64,000 nt of DNA from CAZQVN01 sp964596775 (GTDB lineage Bacteria > Eisenbacteria > RBG-16-71-46 > JABDJR01 > JAWXBZ01): the NCBI GenBank assembly GCA_964596775.1, contig CAZQVN010000019.1, forward strand, positions 1 through 64,000, given 5' to 3'. A program made the translations under genes and the position numbers. Below the pieces are notes generated by a model. That model was given only the letters and a program-made list of their open reading frames with translations, was not told where the DNA came from and did not search any database. Below, piece by piece: positions 35,727-45,438 of this stretch (positions are counted from its first letter, which is position 1; each line of letters starts with the position of its first letter).

Positions 35727-36749
35727 TCAGGGTTGTTCAAAATCGACGTTCTCCGGATCCCAGCGGAACTTCGAGATCCTCTGTTCATGGACGAGCTGCC
35801 GGTTCCCCTCGGCATCGAGCCGGTAGAGCGTCCGCCGGAGCGGCCGGTCGGAAAAGCCCATCTGCTGGTAGTCTTCGAGGCGGAGTACCGTATCAAACGC
35901 CGGCGCGGGGGCGTTGTCGCCCCCTGCGGATCCGCCGGCGCCGGATCGTTCACCGGATGCGTGTCCGTTTTCAGGGTCGTCATCGCTTGAACCGCCGCCT
36001 CCCGGCCCGCCGTCGCCGAAGACTCCGGCCCGGCGCACTTCCACGAGATCGTCCGGATCTCTCGAGAACCCGAGTTCGTACACCCGGTCCGGGCCCGCCG
36101 TCTGCGCGTAGGTCACGAGAACCCGGTCCAGCGAATCTCCCTCGACCGGCGCGGGCAGCGAGAGCGCCGCGTCCACGTCACCGAGATTGAACGGCAGGGC
36201 GAAGGTCCACAGCGCGTCTCGGAGGTGATCGCGCAGGACATCGCGGTCCCAGGCCCCGGGTCCCCGGCCGACCTGCCAGCGACCGTCGGTGCCCCGCGCC
36301 GCGCCCCACGGCCCGTCGGCGCCGAGCGCCGCCACCGTGGATCCGTCCACAGCCTCGATCCGGACGCGCGGCGGCGTGGTCCACCGGAGCGCCACCCGGT
36401 CGGTGCGCGTTTCCGCGATGGCGCCCCGCTCGTCGAACACCACGGACTCCAGTTCGAACGCGGCCGAGTGATGCGCCGCCCAGGCCGCGTAACCGCCGGA
36501 CGCGGCGATGGCGTCGATCACGATGTTTCCGCCGGGCTGCCTGTCCAGGCGGCGGAGGGGGAGCGCGTCGGGCTGCCGGTCGCCGTCGAGGTCCGAGATG
36601 GCCGCGGCGGTGGTGTCCGCCGCGGGCGCGGTGTTGTCGAGCGCGGCCCGACGGCCGCGGATTTCCGCGATCGCGATGCCGAGAACGACAACGGCCCCCG
36701 CGATCAGGACCAGGGTGCGCCGGTGCCGCGCGTCGAGAGGCGGAAGCAT
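35727..36749 (-). CDS. Membrane-anchored hypothetical protein (340 aa)
   Basis: One N-terminal transmembrane segment (TLVLIAGAVVVLGIAIAEI, about 12-30) precedes a periplasmic domain with short charged strands. It has no catalytic motif that I recognise. A Gly/Ser/Asp-rich low-complexity stretch (about 245-285) sits before a conserved-looking C-terminal strand set. The start is 3 nt after the stop of the molybdenum hydroxylase FAD subunit gene, so it is probably in the same transcript. It may be an outer-layer accessory protein, but nothing in the sequence ties it to the enzyme. Confidence 0.65.
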   Translation of the reverse strand: MLPPLDARHRRTLVLIAGAVVVLGIAIAEIRGRRAALDNTAPAADTTAAAISDLDGDRQPDALPLRRLDRQPGGNIVIDAIAASGGYAAWAAHHSAAFELESVVFDERGAIAETRTDRVALRWTTPPRVRIEAVDGSTVAALGADGPWGAARGTDGRWQVGRGPGAWDRDVLRDHLRDALWTFALPFNLGDVDAALSLPAPVEGDSLDRVLVTYAQTAGPDRVYELGFSRDPDDLVEVRRAGVFGDGGPGGGGSSDDDPENGHASGERSGAGGSAGGDNAPAPAFDTVLRLEDYQQMGFSDRPLRRTLYRLDAEGNRQLVHEQRISKFRWDPENVDFEQP

Positions 36750-36752
36750 CGC

Positions 36753-37769
36753 TCAGGATTCCGCCGCGGCCAGCAGGCTCTCGAGAACCCGTGACACGAG
36801 ACCGCGGACCAGCCGGACCTTGTAGGCGTTGTCCCGGAGCGGCCGGGCGTCGCGCACGGCCAGCGCCGCGATGCCGCCGATGTCGAGATCGTTCACGGCC
36901 GCGCCGGTCAGCGCCTTCTCCGCTTCGATCAGCCGCCACGGAACCGGCGCCGCGCCGCTCACGGCGATGCCCGCCTCCGTCACCCGGCCGTTCTGGACAT
37001 GGATCCGGGCCGCCACGCCGGCGAGCGCGAACGCCCAGGTCCGCCGCTCCCGCGACTGGACATAGGCGCTCCGCCCGGTGAACGGCGGCAAGTGAAACGC
37101 GGTGATGATCGCGTCGGCGGGGAGCGCCACCTCGGTGGGGCGGGCGGCGTCCGGCGACCGGTGCAGCGCCGCCACCGCGGCCGTGTGCTCGCCGCGCGGG
37201 TCGCGCCAGGTGACGCGCGCGTCCAGCGCCAGCAGCGCCGCCGCGGCGTCGGACGGATGCGCGGAAACGCAGAACCCGCCGCCGAGGATCGCGTGATGCG
37301 TCGCGTCGCCGTCACGGGCGGGGCAGGGGACCTCGCCATCCGCTTCCGCGCCGGGGCTGCGGACGATGCCCGGTTTCAGCGGGCAGTCGAAATCGCCGCG
37401 GTAGTACTCGCAGTTCGGCCGCTGCAGCACGTTGCCGGCCAGCGTGGCCGCGTTGCGGATCTGCGGGGTGGCCGCTCCCGCCGCGGCTTCGGCGAGCGCC
37501 GTGTAGCGCTGGCGGACCACGGGGTGGCCGGCGAGCGCGGCCAGCGTGACCCGGGCGCCGATCTTCAGCCCGCCGTCGAACGAGGGCTTCACTTCGGAAA
37601 GGTCGGCGATCTCCTTCAGGCTCACGACCCGCGGTGTTTCCGCGATTCCGGAGCGCAGGGCGCGGAGCAGGTCGGTGCCGCCGGCGAGGACGGCGCTGCC
37701 CGGGGTCGTGCTCAATTCCTGGATGGCCCGTTCGAGGCTCGGCGGGGCGGAGTGGTCGAAGGGCTTCAT
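36753..37769 (-). CDS. Molybdenum hydroxylase FAD-binding subunit with extra Fe-S cysteine motif (PaoB-like)
   Basis: This 338-aa FAD-domain subunit of the xanthine dehydrogenase family passes electrons from the Fe-S subunit to an acceptor. FAD motifs are LAGGTDLLRAL (28-38) and TLAGNVLQRPNC. Between the two FAD motifs lie four cysteines (Cys120, Cys129, Cys149, Cys167) in CEYYRGDFDC, CPARDG and FCVSAHPSD. E. coli PaoB (YagS) has an additional [4Fe-4S] cluster in this position, so the same cluster is likely here. The ATG overlaps the stop of the Mo subunit by 4 nt. Confidence 0.9.
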   Translation of the reverse strand: MKPFDHSAPPSLERAIQELSTTPGSAVLAGGTDLLRALRSGIAETPRVVSLKEIADLSEVKPSFDGGLKIGARVTLAALAGHPVVRQRYTALAEAAAGAATPQIRNAATLAGNVLQRPNCEYYRGDFDCPLKPGIVRSPGAEADGEVPCPARDGDATHHAILGGGFCVSAHPSDAAAALLALDARVTWRDPRGEHTAAVAALHRSPDAARPTEVALPADAIITAFHLPPFTGRSAYVQSRERRTWAFALAGVAARIHVQNGRVTEAGIAVSGAAPVPWRLIEAEKALTGAAVNDLDIGGIAALAVRDARPLRDNAYKVRLVRGLVSRVLESLLAAAES

Positions 37770-40039
37770 CGTGCGCTCCCGCTCCGTTCCGCCGCGTCCA
37801 GCGCATCCAGCACCGACTTCGGCGTGAACGGGATCTTCGTCAGGCGGAGTCCGGTGGCCGCGAAGATCGCGTTGCCGATCGCCGCGGCGGCCGGGATCAC
37901 CGGGGGTTCGCCGATGCCGATGGCGCCGGTGTTGTTCGCCCTGTTGTCCGGTTCCTCGATGAAGACCGTTTCGATCCGGGGCACGTCGCGCACGGTCGGC
38001 ACCTTGTACTCGAGAAGCGAAGGGTTCAGCATCCGGTGCGTCAGCGGGTCGATGCGCCGCCCTTCCATGAGCGCCATCCCCATCCCCTGGAGGAACCCGC
38101 CCTCCACCTGGCTCATGGCCAGGCGCGGGTTGATCACCCGGCCGCAGTCGTGCACGCAGAGCGCCCGCTCCACCCTGACCTCTCCGGTGACGGGGTCCAC
38201 GGCCACCTGCACGCTCTGCACGGCGAACGCCACGATCCGCTTTCCGGCCGGGTTCGGAAACCGCGACCCCTTTCCGGTGACGGTGAACGTGCCGAGCGTT
38301 TCGCCGAGCTTCCGGAAACGCTCCGCGTTGAGCGGCTTCTTCGCGGCCGCCTCGCCGAACGCCTGCTTCACGAGATCCGTGACCTGGCTCCGCGCGTCCG
38401 CCGCGGCCAGGCGCACCGCCGGAGCCATCGACGCCACGGTGATGCTCCCCCACGACGCCGGGGCGTGCGGGGCCGTGCCGGTGTCGCCGAGGACGACGGT
38501 CACCCGGTCCAGGTCGGTGCCGAATTCCTCGGCGGCCACCTGGGCCAGGACGGTGCGGGTGCCGGTGCCGAGATCCTGCGACCCGGTGATCACCTGCAGC
38601 GATCCGTCGGTGTTCACGTGCACGACCGCATGGGCGGGCGGGCCGCCGCCGACGCCCCAGATGCCGCAGGCGGTGCCGATGCCGGTAAGCACGGATTCGT
38701 GCCGGGGCGCGCCGGCGCCGCCGTCCTTCGCCCAGCCCGCCGTGCGCTCCCGGGCGATCTTCAGCATCTTCGCGAAGTTCGGCCGCGTGTACGCCTTTCC
38801 GTTGGCCGGGTCCTTCTTCGGCACGTTCCGGAGCCGGAACTCGATCGGGTCCAGGCCGAGCCGGTGGGCCATCATGTCGATCGCGGTTTCGAGGACGAAC
38901 GCGCCTTCCGCGTAGCCGGGCGCCCGGAACGCGGTCTGCGGGCCGAGGTTCACCACGGCGCCGCGCTCTTCCGTTCTGACGTTCGGGCAGGCGTAGAGTT
39001 CGCGGATCGGGCCGCCGACCGGCATCATCCCGCTGCCGTGACCCCCGGCCGCGGCGTGGATGACGGCGTGGATCGCGGTCAGCTTCCCCTTCGGGGTGGC
39101 CGCCATCCGCAGGCGGGTCACCGTTTCGTGACGATGCCCGGTGCAGAGATTTTCCTCCACCCGGTCCATGAACGCGCGGACCGGGCGGCCGGTCCGGCGG
39201 GCGAGCAGCGCGGCGATCACCATGTACTTGCGGACGCTGTTCTTGGCGCCGAAACCGCCCCCCATGTACGTCTTGATGACGCGCACCTTGCCGAGCGGGA
39301 GTTCGAGCTTGGCGGCCAGGCCGGCCCGGATGCCGAACACGTGCTGGGTCGAGTCGAAGAACGTGAGGTCGCCGTTTTCCCAGCGGGCCACCGAGCCGTG
39401 CGTTTCGAGCGCGTTGTGCAGCGCGCCGGACGTTTCGATGGTGACGTCGAGCGCGTCCGGGGCCGCGGCCAGGACGCCGGCCTGATCGCCGCGCTCGTAG
39501 ACGGCGGGTTCGCCGGCCCGGTTCGAGGCGTTGCCGATGCGGGGCGCGCCGTCCTCCAGCGCGCGGACCGGGTGCGATTCGGCGGGAAGGACCTCGTATT
39601 CGACCCGGATTCGAGCCAGCGCGGCGTTCGCCTGCTCCGGCGTTTCCGCCGCGACCGCCGCCACCTCCTCGCCGGCGTAGCGGAGACGCGGATCGAACAG
39701 GAACGATTCCACGTACCAGGCGACCACCGGCGCGTTCTCGTGCGTCATCACCGCGTGAACGCCCGGCGCGCGCTCCGCGTCCTGCGTGTCGATGGAGACG
39801 ATCCGCGCGTGCGCGTGCGGCGAGCGGAGGATCTTGAGATGCAGCATTCCGGGGAACGACAGGTCCTGCGTGTAGAGCGCGCGGCCGGTGGCGCGATCCA
39901 CGCCGTCCACCCGGGGCACGGCGTGTCCGACGACTTTCGTCCTGCCCGCCCACGGCTTCAGGTCGCGGCCGTCGACGATGACGAGTTCCTCGCTGGTGCG
40001 CCCCTCGACCTCGACCTGCGTGCGGATGATCCGGGCCAT
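37766..40039 (-). CDS. Molybdenum hydroxylase molybdopterin-binding subunit (PaoC-like)
   Basis: This 757-aa catalytic subunit has the Mo-pterin fold. It has an N-terminal GHAVPRVDGVDRATGRALYT, substrate-side PQTAFRAPGYAEGAFVLE, and the catalytic glutamate Glu711 in GIGEPPVIP. It carries out hydroxylation with water-derived oxygen. The aldehyde-oxidoreductase-like arrangement of three separate subunits and the PaoB-type Cys set suggest aromatic aldehyde oxidation, but xanthine- or nicotinate-type substrates cannot be excluded. No Moco-insertion chaperone (XdhC-like) is visible in the window. The start shares one base with the stop of the Fe-S subunit (TGATG). Confidence 0.92.
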   Translation of the reverse strand: MARIIRTQVEVEGRTSEELVIVDGRDLKPWAGRTKVVGHAVPRVDGVDRATGRALYTQDLSFPGMLHLKILRSPHAHARIVSIDTQDAERAPGVHAVMTHENAPVVAWYVESFLFDPRLRYAGEEVAAVAAETPEQANAALARIRVEYEVLPAESHPVRALEDGAPRIGNASNRAGEPAVYERGDQAGVLAAAPDALDVTIETSGALHNALETHGSVARWENGDLTFFDSTQHVFGIRAGLAAKLELPLGKVRVIKTYMGGGFGAKNSVRKYMVIAALLARRTGRPVRAFMDRVEENLCTGHRHETVTRLRMAATPKGKLTAIHAVIHAAAGGHGSGMMPVGGPIRELYACPNVRTEERGAVVNLGPQTAFRAPGYAEGAFVLETAIDMMAHRLGLDPIEFRLRNVPKKDPANGKAYTRPNFAKMLKIARERTAGWAKDGGAGAPRHESVLTGIGTACGIWGVGGGPPAHAVVHVNTDGSLQVITGSQDLGTGTRTVLAQVAAEEFGTDLDRVTVVLGDTGTAPHAPASWGSITVASMAPAVRLAAADARSQVTDLVKQAFGEAAAKKPLNAERFRKLGETLGTFTVTGKGSRFPNPAGKRIVAFAVQSVQVAVDPVTGEVRVERALCVHDCGRVINPRLAMSQVEGGFLQGMGMALMEGRRIDPLTHRMLNPSLLEYKVPTVRDVPRIETVFIEEPDNRANNTGAIGIGEPPVIPAAAAIGNAIFAATGLRLTKIPFTPKSVLDALDAAERSGSAR

Positions 40040-40503
40040 CAGCGCTTCTCCGTGCCGGGCGCCGCGAGCTGTTCCGCCATCCGCCGGGCCGCCCGGATCA
40101 GGCCCGGATAGGCGCCGCAGCGGCAGAGGTTTCCGGAGAGGGCTTCGAGGATCTCCTCGTCCGATGGGTTCGGGCTCGTCGCGAGCAGCGCCGTGATCGC
40201 CATCACCTGGCCGGGAGTGCAGTAGCCGCACTGGAGGCCGTCCTCGAGAACGATCGCGTCGGGCACCCCGTTCCCGGCCACCCCTTCGATCGTCGTGACG
40301 CTGCGCCCGGCGCATTCGACGGCGAGGGTGAGGCAGGAGTAGACCGGCACGCCGTCGAGCAGCACCGTGCAGGCCCCGCACTCGCCCCGCTCGCACCCGG
40401 GCTTCGTGCCGGTCAGGCGGAGATCGTCGCGCAGGGTTTCGAGAAGCGTTCGATGGGGCAGCGGATCGACGCGGACGGGGGTGCCGTTGACCTTGAGGTT
40501 CAT
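40039..40503 (-). CDS. Molybdenum hydroxylase [2Fe-2S] subunit (PaoA-like)
   Basis: This 154-aa electron-transfer subunit has two [2Fe-2S] clusters. The N-terminal ferredoxin-like cluster is held by Cys37, Cys42, Cys45 and Cys57 (CERGECGAC...YSC). The helical cluster is held by Cys92, Cys95, Cys127 and Cys129 (CGYCTPG, GNLCRCG). E. coli PaoA is exported by Tat, but this protein starts directly at MNLKVNGTPV without a twin-arginine peptide, so the whole complex should be cytosolic. It is the first gene of the three-subunit operon. Confidence 0.95.
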   Translation of the reverse strand: MNLKVNGTPVRVDPLPHRTLLETLRDDLRLTGTKPGCERGECGACTVLLDGVPVYSCLTLAVECAGRSVTTIEGVAGNGVPDAIVLEDGLQCGYCTPGQVMAITALLATSPNPSDEEILEALSGNLCRCGAYPGLIRAARRMAEQLAAPGTEKR

Positions 40504-40542
40504 GGGGGCATGGTACTACGGGGGAGGGGAGGGATGCTAAGG

Positions 40543-40570
40543 GGCGGCGCGGCAACGAGGCCGCGCCGCC
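40543..40570 (-). terminator. Perfect 11-bp hairpin after the Kelch/beta-repeat gene
   Basis: GGCGGCGCGGC pairs fully with GCCGCGCCGCC across a 6-nt loop, 16 nt past the stop at 40586. On the reverse strand it is followed by CCTTAGC rather than a U tract, so it may act with Rho or as a 3' stabiliser. Confidence 0.55.
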
Positions 40571-40585
40571 TGAAGGAACTCCTGT

Positions 40586-43500
40586 CTACCGGCCCCGCAG
40601 TACCGCAATCCGTCGACTGTCTCGATCCTTTCCGGATCGCACCACGACATGATAGATGCCGGAAGCCACCGGTCCCTGATCCCCCTCGCCGTTCCACCGG
40701 ACCTCATGAAGACCCTCGGATGCGGCGCCGCTGAACAGTTGCCGGACGTGACGCCCGGAAACATCAAATACATCAACGGAGACATCGCCCGCGGCGGGAA
40801 GACCGAACGTCAGCGATGCCGGTCCACGGGTGGGATTGGGCCAGGGAGCCTTGCGGAAACCGAAGTGCGGGACTGCGTCACCCGGATCAGCCGGGGAGCC
40901 GATCGGCGGCACCGGATCGGGGGTGCCGGATACCGGACCGGGATCGAGCGTCAGCTGCAGGATCCAGAGGTCGTTCCTGAACCCGCCATCGTTGCCGCCG
41001 AAGACAATGATCCGCCGTCCCAGAGGATCCCACGCGAGTGAGTGGCCGGAGCGCGGCGAGGGATGCGCGCCGGCCACCACCGGCAGCGAACTCCAGCCGG
41101 ACTGCGAGGGATTCGTGGCGCCGGTCAGGAGGAAGACATCCTCGAGGAGTTCCGATCCCGCGTCCAGGCCGCCGAACGTGATCAGGCGGTCGGTCTGCGC
41201 GTCGTAGATCCCCGCGTGGTTCGTGCGCCCGGGCGCCGGCGGGCTGGACAGCGGCAGCGTCGTCCAGGTCGGCATTCCTCCCAGACCGTCCGCGTGGGTC
41301 AGATATCGGGCCTCTCCGAGAATCGAAGCGCAGGCGTCGCTCCCGCCATGAACGATGAGACGATTCGCGGCGTTGTCGTAGGCCAGAACGGCTCCGCTTC
41401 GCGGATAAGGGGGCAGACCTCCGGTCGGCAGGAGAGTCCATACCGGCGTCCCGCCCAGGCCGTTGGCGTTCGAGAGAATCCACACGTCGTTCGACGCGGA
41501 GTTGCACGGATCGGGGGGATACACGCCGCCGAACAGGATCAGGCGATTGCTCGCCGGGTTGTAGCCCGCGCCGCCGCCCGTGCGCGGTCCGGGCGTGCCG
41601 CCGCCCGGAGCAAGCTGCGTCCAGGTGGCCGTTCCGCCGAGCCCGTTGGCGTTGGACAGCACCCAGACGTCGGAGAATGCCGACGGATTGCCCGCACTGC
41701 TACCGCCGTACACGATCAGACGGTTGTTCCCGGCGTCGTAGGCGGCGGCGTGCCCCTGGCGCGGGGCCGGCGGAGTCCCGGCGGTGGTGAGCTGGGACCA
41801 GGAGATGAACCCGCCGCCGGAACCTTCGCAGATCCAGGTGTCGTTGAACTCACCGCCCTCGCCGACGCCGCCGAACAGAATCAGCCGGTCCGACACCCCG
41901 GTGTACACGCATGCATGTCCGCTCCTTCGCTGCGGTCCGCCGGCACCGGGCGCCTGGCTCCAGGCCTGAGCGACCGTGGTGAGACGGATCGGATCGGTCG
42001 GGCGCGGCTGCGGAAGGAACGCCAGCTGATTGCCGAACCCCACGCCCTCGCCGTACACATTCGCGAACTGCCCGCTGTGCGATGAGCAGGTCAGGAGGTC
42101 GAACGTCGAGCCTGTGGTCGGGAAGTAGCCGTTCACGAGCGACAAGTTGAGCGTTCCGTTCAGCGCGGCGCTTCCGGAGATCTGAATCTGATCGTAGCCC
42201 GATCCCGGAGCAGCGCCGCCGATCTCCATGTTGAGAACCGACGTGGATCCCATCGTCACGTTGCCGGTGATCGTCATGATGCCCGGCGAGGCTCCCGGGT
42301 TGATCGTCCCGTTGTTGATGAACGTCGTGCCGCTCATGTCCAGGGTGCCGCCGCCGGCCAGAACGCCGGCGACCTCGTTGCGGAACGTCCCGCCCGTGGT
42401 CTGAACCGTGGCTCCCGGGTAGACCTTCAGGGTGTCGCCGTTGGAGAAGTAACCCGCCGGCGTCTGGACGATGGAGAACGTCCCGCCGAACACGCGGATC
42501 ACGCCGTTGTTGAGCTGGCCGGAATCGCCGCTGGACAGGAGAAGACCGTTCTGTATCGTCACGAGGCCTTCATTGACGAGGAAGCCCAGCGCGCTGGGCG
42601 TTCCCTGAATGTCGAGGGTGCCGGCATTGGAAACCCCAAGCAGGATGCTGGAGGCCACCATGGGAATCGTATGGCCGGCGGTGTTCGTCACGTTCGCGAT
42701 GAGTTCCGATCCATTCAGATCGATGCCCGTATCGTCCGTGTTGAAGACGCCGGGAAATGTTCCGGTGGCGTTCTGCATGGTGAGAGCCGACAGTTGCGGG
42801 AAGATGCTGAAGTTCGCGGCGGCGCCGCCGGTCAGATGCAGGGTGCCGTTTCCCGGCACGCTTCCGCCGCTGACCGTGATCGCGCCGCCCTGGACACGCA
42901 GGGTCCGGTCGGGATTGATCCAGAGTGTTCCGGCGGTGCTCGTGAAACTCGGAGTCGAGCCGGTCTGCTGGATCGTCAGGTCACCCTCGCCCACCGTGAT
43001 GTTGCCGCTGTTCGTGTGGTCGGCGGAGGAGCGGGCCAGCGTCATGTTGCCGTTGACGGCCAGATGTCCGCGATTGTCGAGCGTGGTGTTGAGGTATGTC
43101 TGCCTGAGAGCGCTCGGACTCGTCGCGATCGCTCCGATAGTGGCTCCGGGCGCGTTCACCAGCGTGCCGGAGCTGACGGTCAGCGTCGCCGAAGCGTTGT
43201 CGACCGGCTCGAGCGTAATCTCTCCATTGTTCGTGAAGGCCTGGCCGACAACCAGGCTGCTGGCTCCGGAACCGGGACTGGCGACCATGCTGATCTGGGA
43301 ACCTGGAATCGTGCTGATCGTCCCGGTGACCGTTCCGGCCTGCTCCACGGTGAGAACCCCCTGGTTCGTGAACAGCGGTACGTCGAGGTTGGAGTGAAAA
43401 AGCCCGAGACTGAACGTGCTCGCCAGGGTGAACTGAGGAGCCGTGAGCGTCGCGTCGGTCAGCTCGAACGTCTGGCTCGCGCCATGGACGGCCGGCTGGT

Positions 43501-45199
43501 TGAACGTGGCCTGACTCTGGCGTATGGCGATGTGACTCACGGTCGGATTCGGCGAGAACGTCGAGACGCTGCCACCGTCCAGGACGAGCGTCCCGGCTCC
43601 GGCGAGGCTCCCGGTGGAGGCGAAAACGCCGCCGCTCACGCGAAGCTGCCGTCCGGCGGGAACGGACAGCGTTCCCCCGCCGTTGATGAAGACGGGAGTC
43701 GATCCGGTCTGCTGAATCGTCAGGTCCCCGCCGGAGAGGTTGATGGTCTGAGAGTTCTGGTGGTCCGCGCCGGGACTCGCGATCGTGAGAGGGTACTGAA
43801 CGTCCACGAGACCCTGGTTATAGATCTGGCTTTCCAGTCGGCGCGTGCCCCCGGCACCGGCCACGGTCTTCAGAAGACCCGCGGCGGTATTCAGAAACTC
43901 TCCGGATTGAAGCCTTTGAGTCTGGCTCGACAGGGACGACCCGAGTTCCACCTCGCCGGAATTGGTCAATGACGACAGGCCGACGAGACCGGCTCCGGTG
44001 AGCTGGAGCCTGGAGCCGGGCTGGTTGGTCCAGGATCCGCCGGACATCGTGACGTCTCCACTGGTCCCACTGGAAAGCACGGTCTGTACCGTTCCCGAGT
44101 TGGATACGGTTGGAATATTAAGCGAGGCACCGGCTTCCAGCTTGTTCAAGGTCTTGCCGGCCGCTATGGTGAGGCTGGGCGCGGTGACATGACACAATCC
44201 CAACCACAGAAACTGAGTGTCATGGGTCAAACCCGAAGGAAACGTCACCGTGGCGTTGGCGACGAGGCGTATCTGTTTGCAGGTGGGATTGGAAACGAAG
44301 GTCGCGATAGCGCCCCCTATGGCCACCTCGCCACTTCCGGTGATGCTCCCGCCCGTCTGGTGGAAGTAATTGGTGCCTGCGGCGTGCCCACTGATGGTGA
44401 ACGATCCGAAGAACCCGGCCCCGGTCTGGATCGAACCGCTCGTCGTGAACGAGTCGTCATAGGTAAGAAAGACCTGCATCGTGATCCCGCCAGCTATGGC
44501 GATCGTTCCACTGTTGAGGTGGTTGCCATCCGGGCCCTGCAGGGAAAAGTAGGCATCCACAGTAATCATTCCCTGGTTGTCCAGGTTGCCATCCAAGAGG
44601 TCCAGTGGCGCTGATGCGGGCACCTGGAACGTACCGCTGGAGGTATTCGTCAGGGTTCCCCCGACGTAAAGGTCCAGTGAAGGAGAGCCGGATCGGAGCG
44701 TTCCCCGGCTCGTGAGGTCACCCGAAACCGTCAGGGTGCCGGTCGCATCGATGATGGTCGTGGCGTGCGTGATGATCGGAGTATTGATCACCGAAATCCC
44801 GCTGGTTGTCAGGTTGCCGTCGACGTCGATCGTCCCGGCTCCGGACACCGTCCCTGAATTCAAGGTCAAGTAGTTCGTTATCCCGACTGCGATCCCGGTG
44901 CTCGTGGTGAGCGTGGAGCCGTTCACGTGGAGGCGCCGGGTACCGGTTCCGCTTGTCAGGCCCACCGCGCCGACGGAGGCGTTCGAGTTGATGCTTACGG
45001 TGTAATTCCCGCTCAATGTAATGAGGGCGACATCGCCGGGGCCCGGCACCTGGGCCGGAAGCCAGTTCGAGGCCGTATGCCAGCTCCCGTTGACCGCGGT
45101 TTTCCAGGCGATGTTGGCGGCCCATGCCGGATCAGGGAGAATCGCTGCAATCAGCGCGGAAAGGCTCCAAAAGGGGATGAGTCGGCGTCGGCGTTCCAT
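40586..45199 (-). CDS. Exported beta-strand-repeat and Kelch protein with sorting-type C-terminus (1537 aa)
   Basis: The ATG at 45199 has GAGGAGA upstream and a signal peptide ending AWAAN (about residue 28). A first domain reads WHTASNWLPAQVPGPGDVAL, a module seen at the head of autotransporter-type beta-helix proteins. About 1000 residues of irregular beta-strand repeats follow (elements such as LNSGTVSGAGTIDVDGN and GGDLTIQQTGSTP), which predict a long beta-helix. Six Kelch blades come next, marked RLILFGGVGEGG, RLIVYGGS, RLILFGGV, RLIVHGGS, RLITFGGL and RIIVFGGN. The end has PWPNPTRG, DVSGRHVRQL and GIYHVVVRSG. It is probably a surface adhesin or structural protein; no enzymatic motif was seen. 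Confidence 0.88.
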   Translation of the reverse strand: MERRRRLIPFWSLSALIAAILPDPAWAANIAWKTAVNGSWHTASNWLPAQVPGPGDVALITLSGNYTVSINSNASVGAVGLTSGTGTRRLHVNGSTLTTSTGIAVGITNYLTLNSGTVSGAGTIDVDGNLTTSGISVINTPIITHATTIIDATGTLTVSGDLTSRGTLRSGSPSLDLYVGGTLTNTSSGTFQVPASAPLDLLDGNLDNQGMITVDAYFSLQGPDGNHLNSGTIAIAGGITMQVFLTYDDSFTTSGSIQTGAGFFGSFTISGHAAGTNYFHQTGGSITGSGEVAIGGAIATFVSNPTCKQIRLVANATVTFPSGLTHDTQFLWLGLCHVTAPSLTIAAGKTLNKLEAGASLNIPTVSNSGTVQTVLSSGTSGDVTMSGGSWTNQPGSRLQLTGAGLVGLSSLTNSGEVELGSSLSSQTQRLQSGEFLNTAAGLLKTVAGAGGTRRLESQIYNQGLVDVQYPLTIASPGADHQNSQTINLSGGDLTIQQTGSTPVFINGGGTLSVPAGRQLRVSGGVFASTGSLAGAGTLVLDGGSVSTFSPNPTVSHIAIRQSQATFNQPAVHGASQTFELTDATLTAPQFTLASTFSLGLFHSNLDVPLFTNQGVLTVEQAGTVTGTISTIPGSQISMVASPGSGASSLVVGQAFTNNGEITLEPVDNASATLTVSSGTLVNAPGATIGAIATSPSALRQTYLNTTLDNRGHLAVNGNMTLARSSADHTNSGNITVGEGDLTIQQTGSTPSFTSTAGTLWINPDRTLRVQGGAITVSGGSVPGNGTLHLTGGAAANFSIFPQLSALTMQNATGTFPGVFNTDDTGIDLNGSELIANVTNTAGHTIPMVASSILLGVSNAGTLDIQGTPSALGFLVNEGLVTIQNGLLLSSGDSGQLNNGVIRVFGGTFSIVQTPAGYFSNGDTLKVYPGATVQTTGGTFRNEVAGVLAGGGTLDMSGTTFINNGTINPGASPGIMTITGNVTMGSTSVLNMEIGGAAPGSGYDQIQISGSAALNGTLNLSLVNGYFPTTGSTFDLLTCSSHSGQFANVYGEGVGFGNQLAFLPQPRPTDPIRLTTVAQAWSQAPGAGGPQRRSGHACVYTGVSDRLILFGGVGEGGEFNDTWICEGSGGGFISWSQLTTAGTPPAPRQGHAAAYDAGNNRLIVYGGSSAGNPSAFSDVWVLSNANGLGGTATWTQLAPGGGTPGPRTGGGAGYNPASNRLILFGGVYPPDPCNSASNDVWILSNANGLGGTPVWTLLPTGGLPPYPRSGAVLAYDNAANRLIVHGGSDACASILGEARYLTHADGLGGMPTWTTLPLSSPPAPGRTNHAGIYDAQTDRLITFGGLDAGSELLEDVFLLTGATNPSQSGWSSLPVVAGAHPSPRSGHSLAWDPLGRRIIVFGGNDGGFRNDLWILQLTLDPGPVSGTPDPVPPIGSPADPGDAVPHFGFRKAPWPNPTRGPASLTFGLPAAGDVSVDVFDVSGRHVRQLFSGAASEGLHEVRWNGEGDQGPVASGIYHVVVRSGKDRDSRRIAVLRGR

Positions 45200-45438
45200 G
45201 GAAGTCTCCTCGCTTGTTCCGGATCCATGGCCTGTTCCGGCGGTCGCATTGGCGCGGCATGAGGATCCACTGGCGATAACGCGCAATAAGGATGCGGGGA
45301 GGACCATGATCAGAAGATCATGGCTTCCATGGACTTGAGTATCTTCGGTGAGTTCGTTTTTCCTGGTCCGAATCTCCCTGAATGGGCGCGTCAGGGTTCG
45401 AGTCCGTCAGCCGCCCTGAACCCTGGAGGAGTGGAGCC

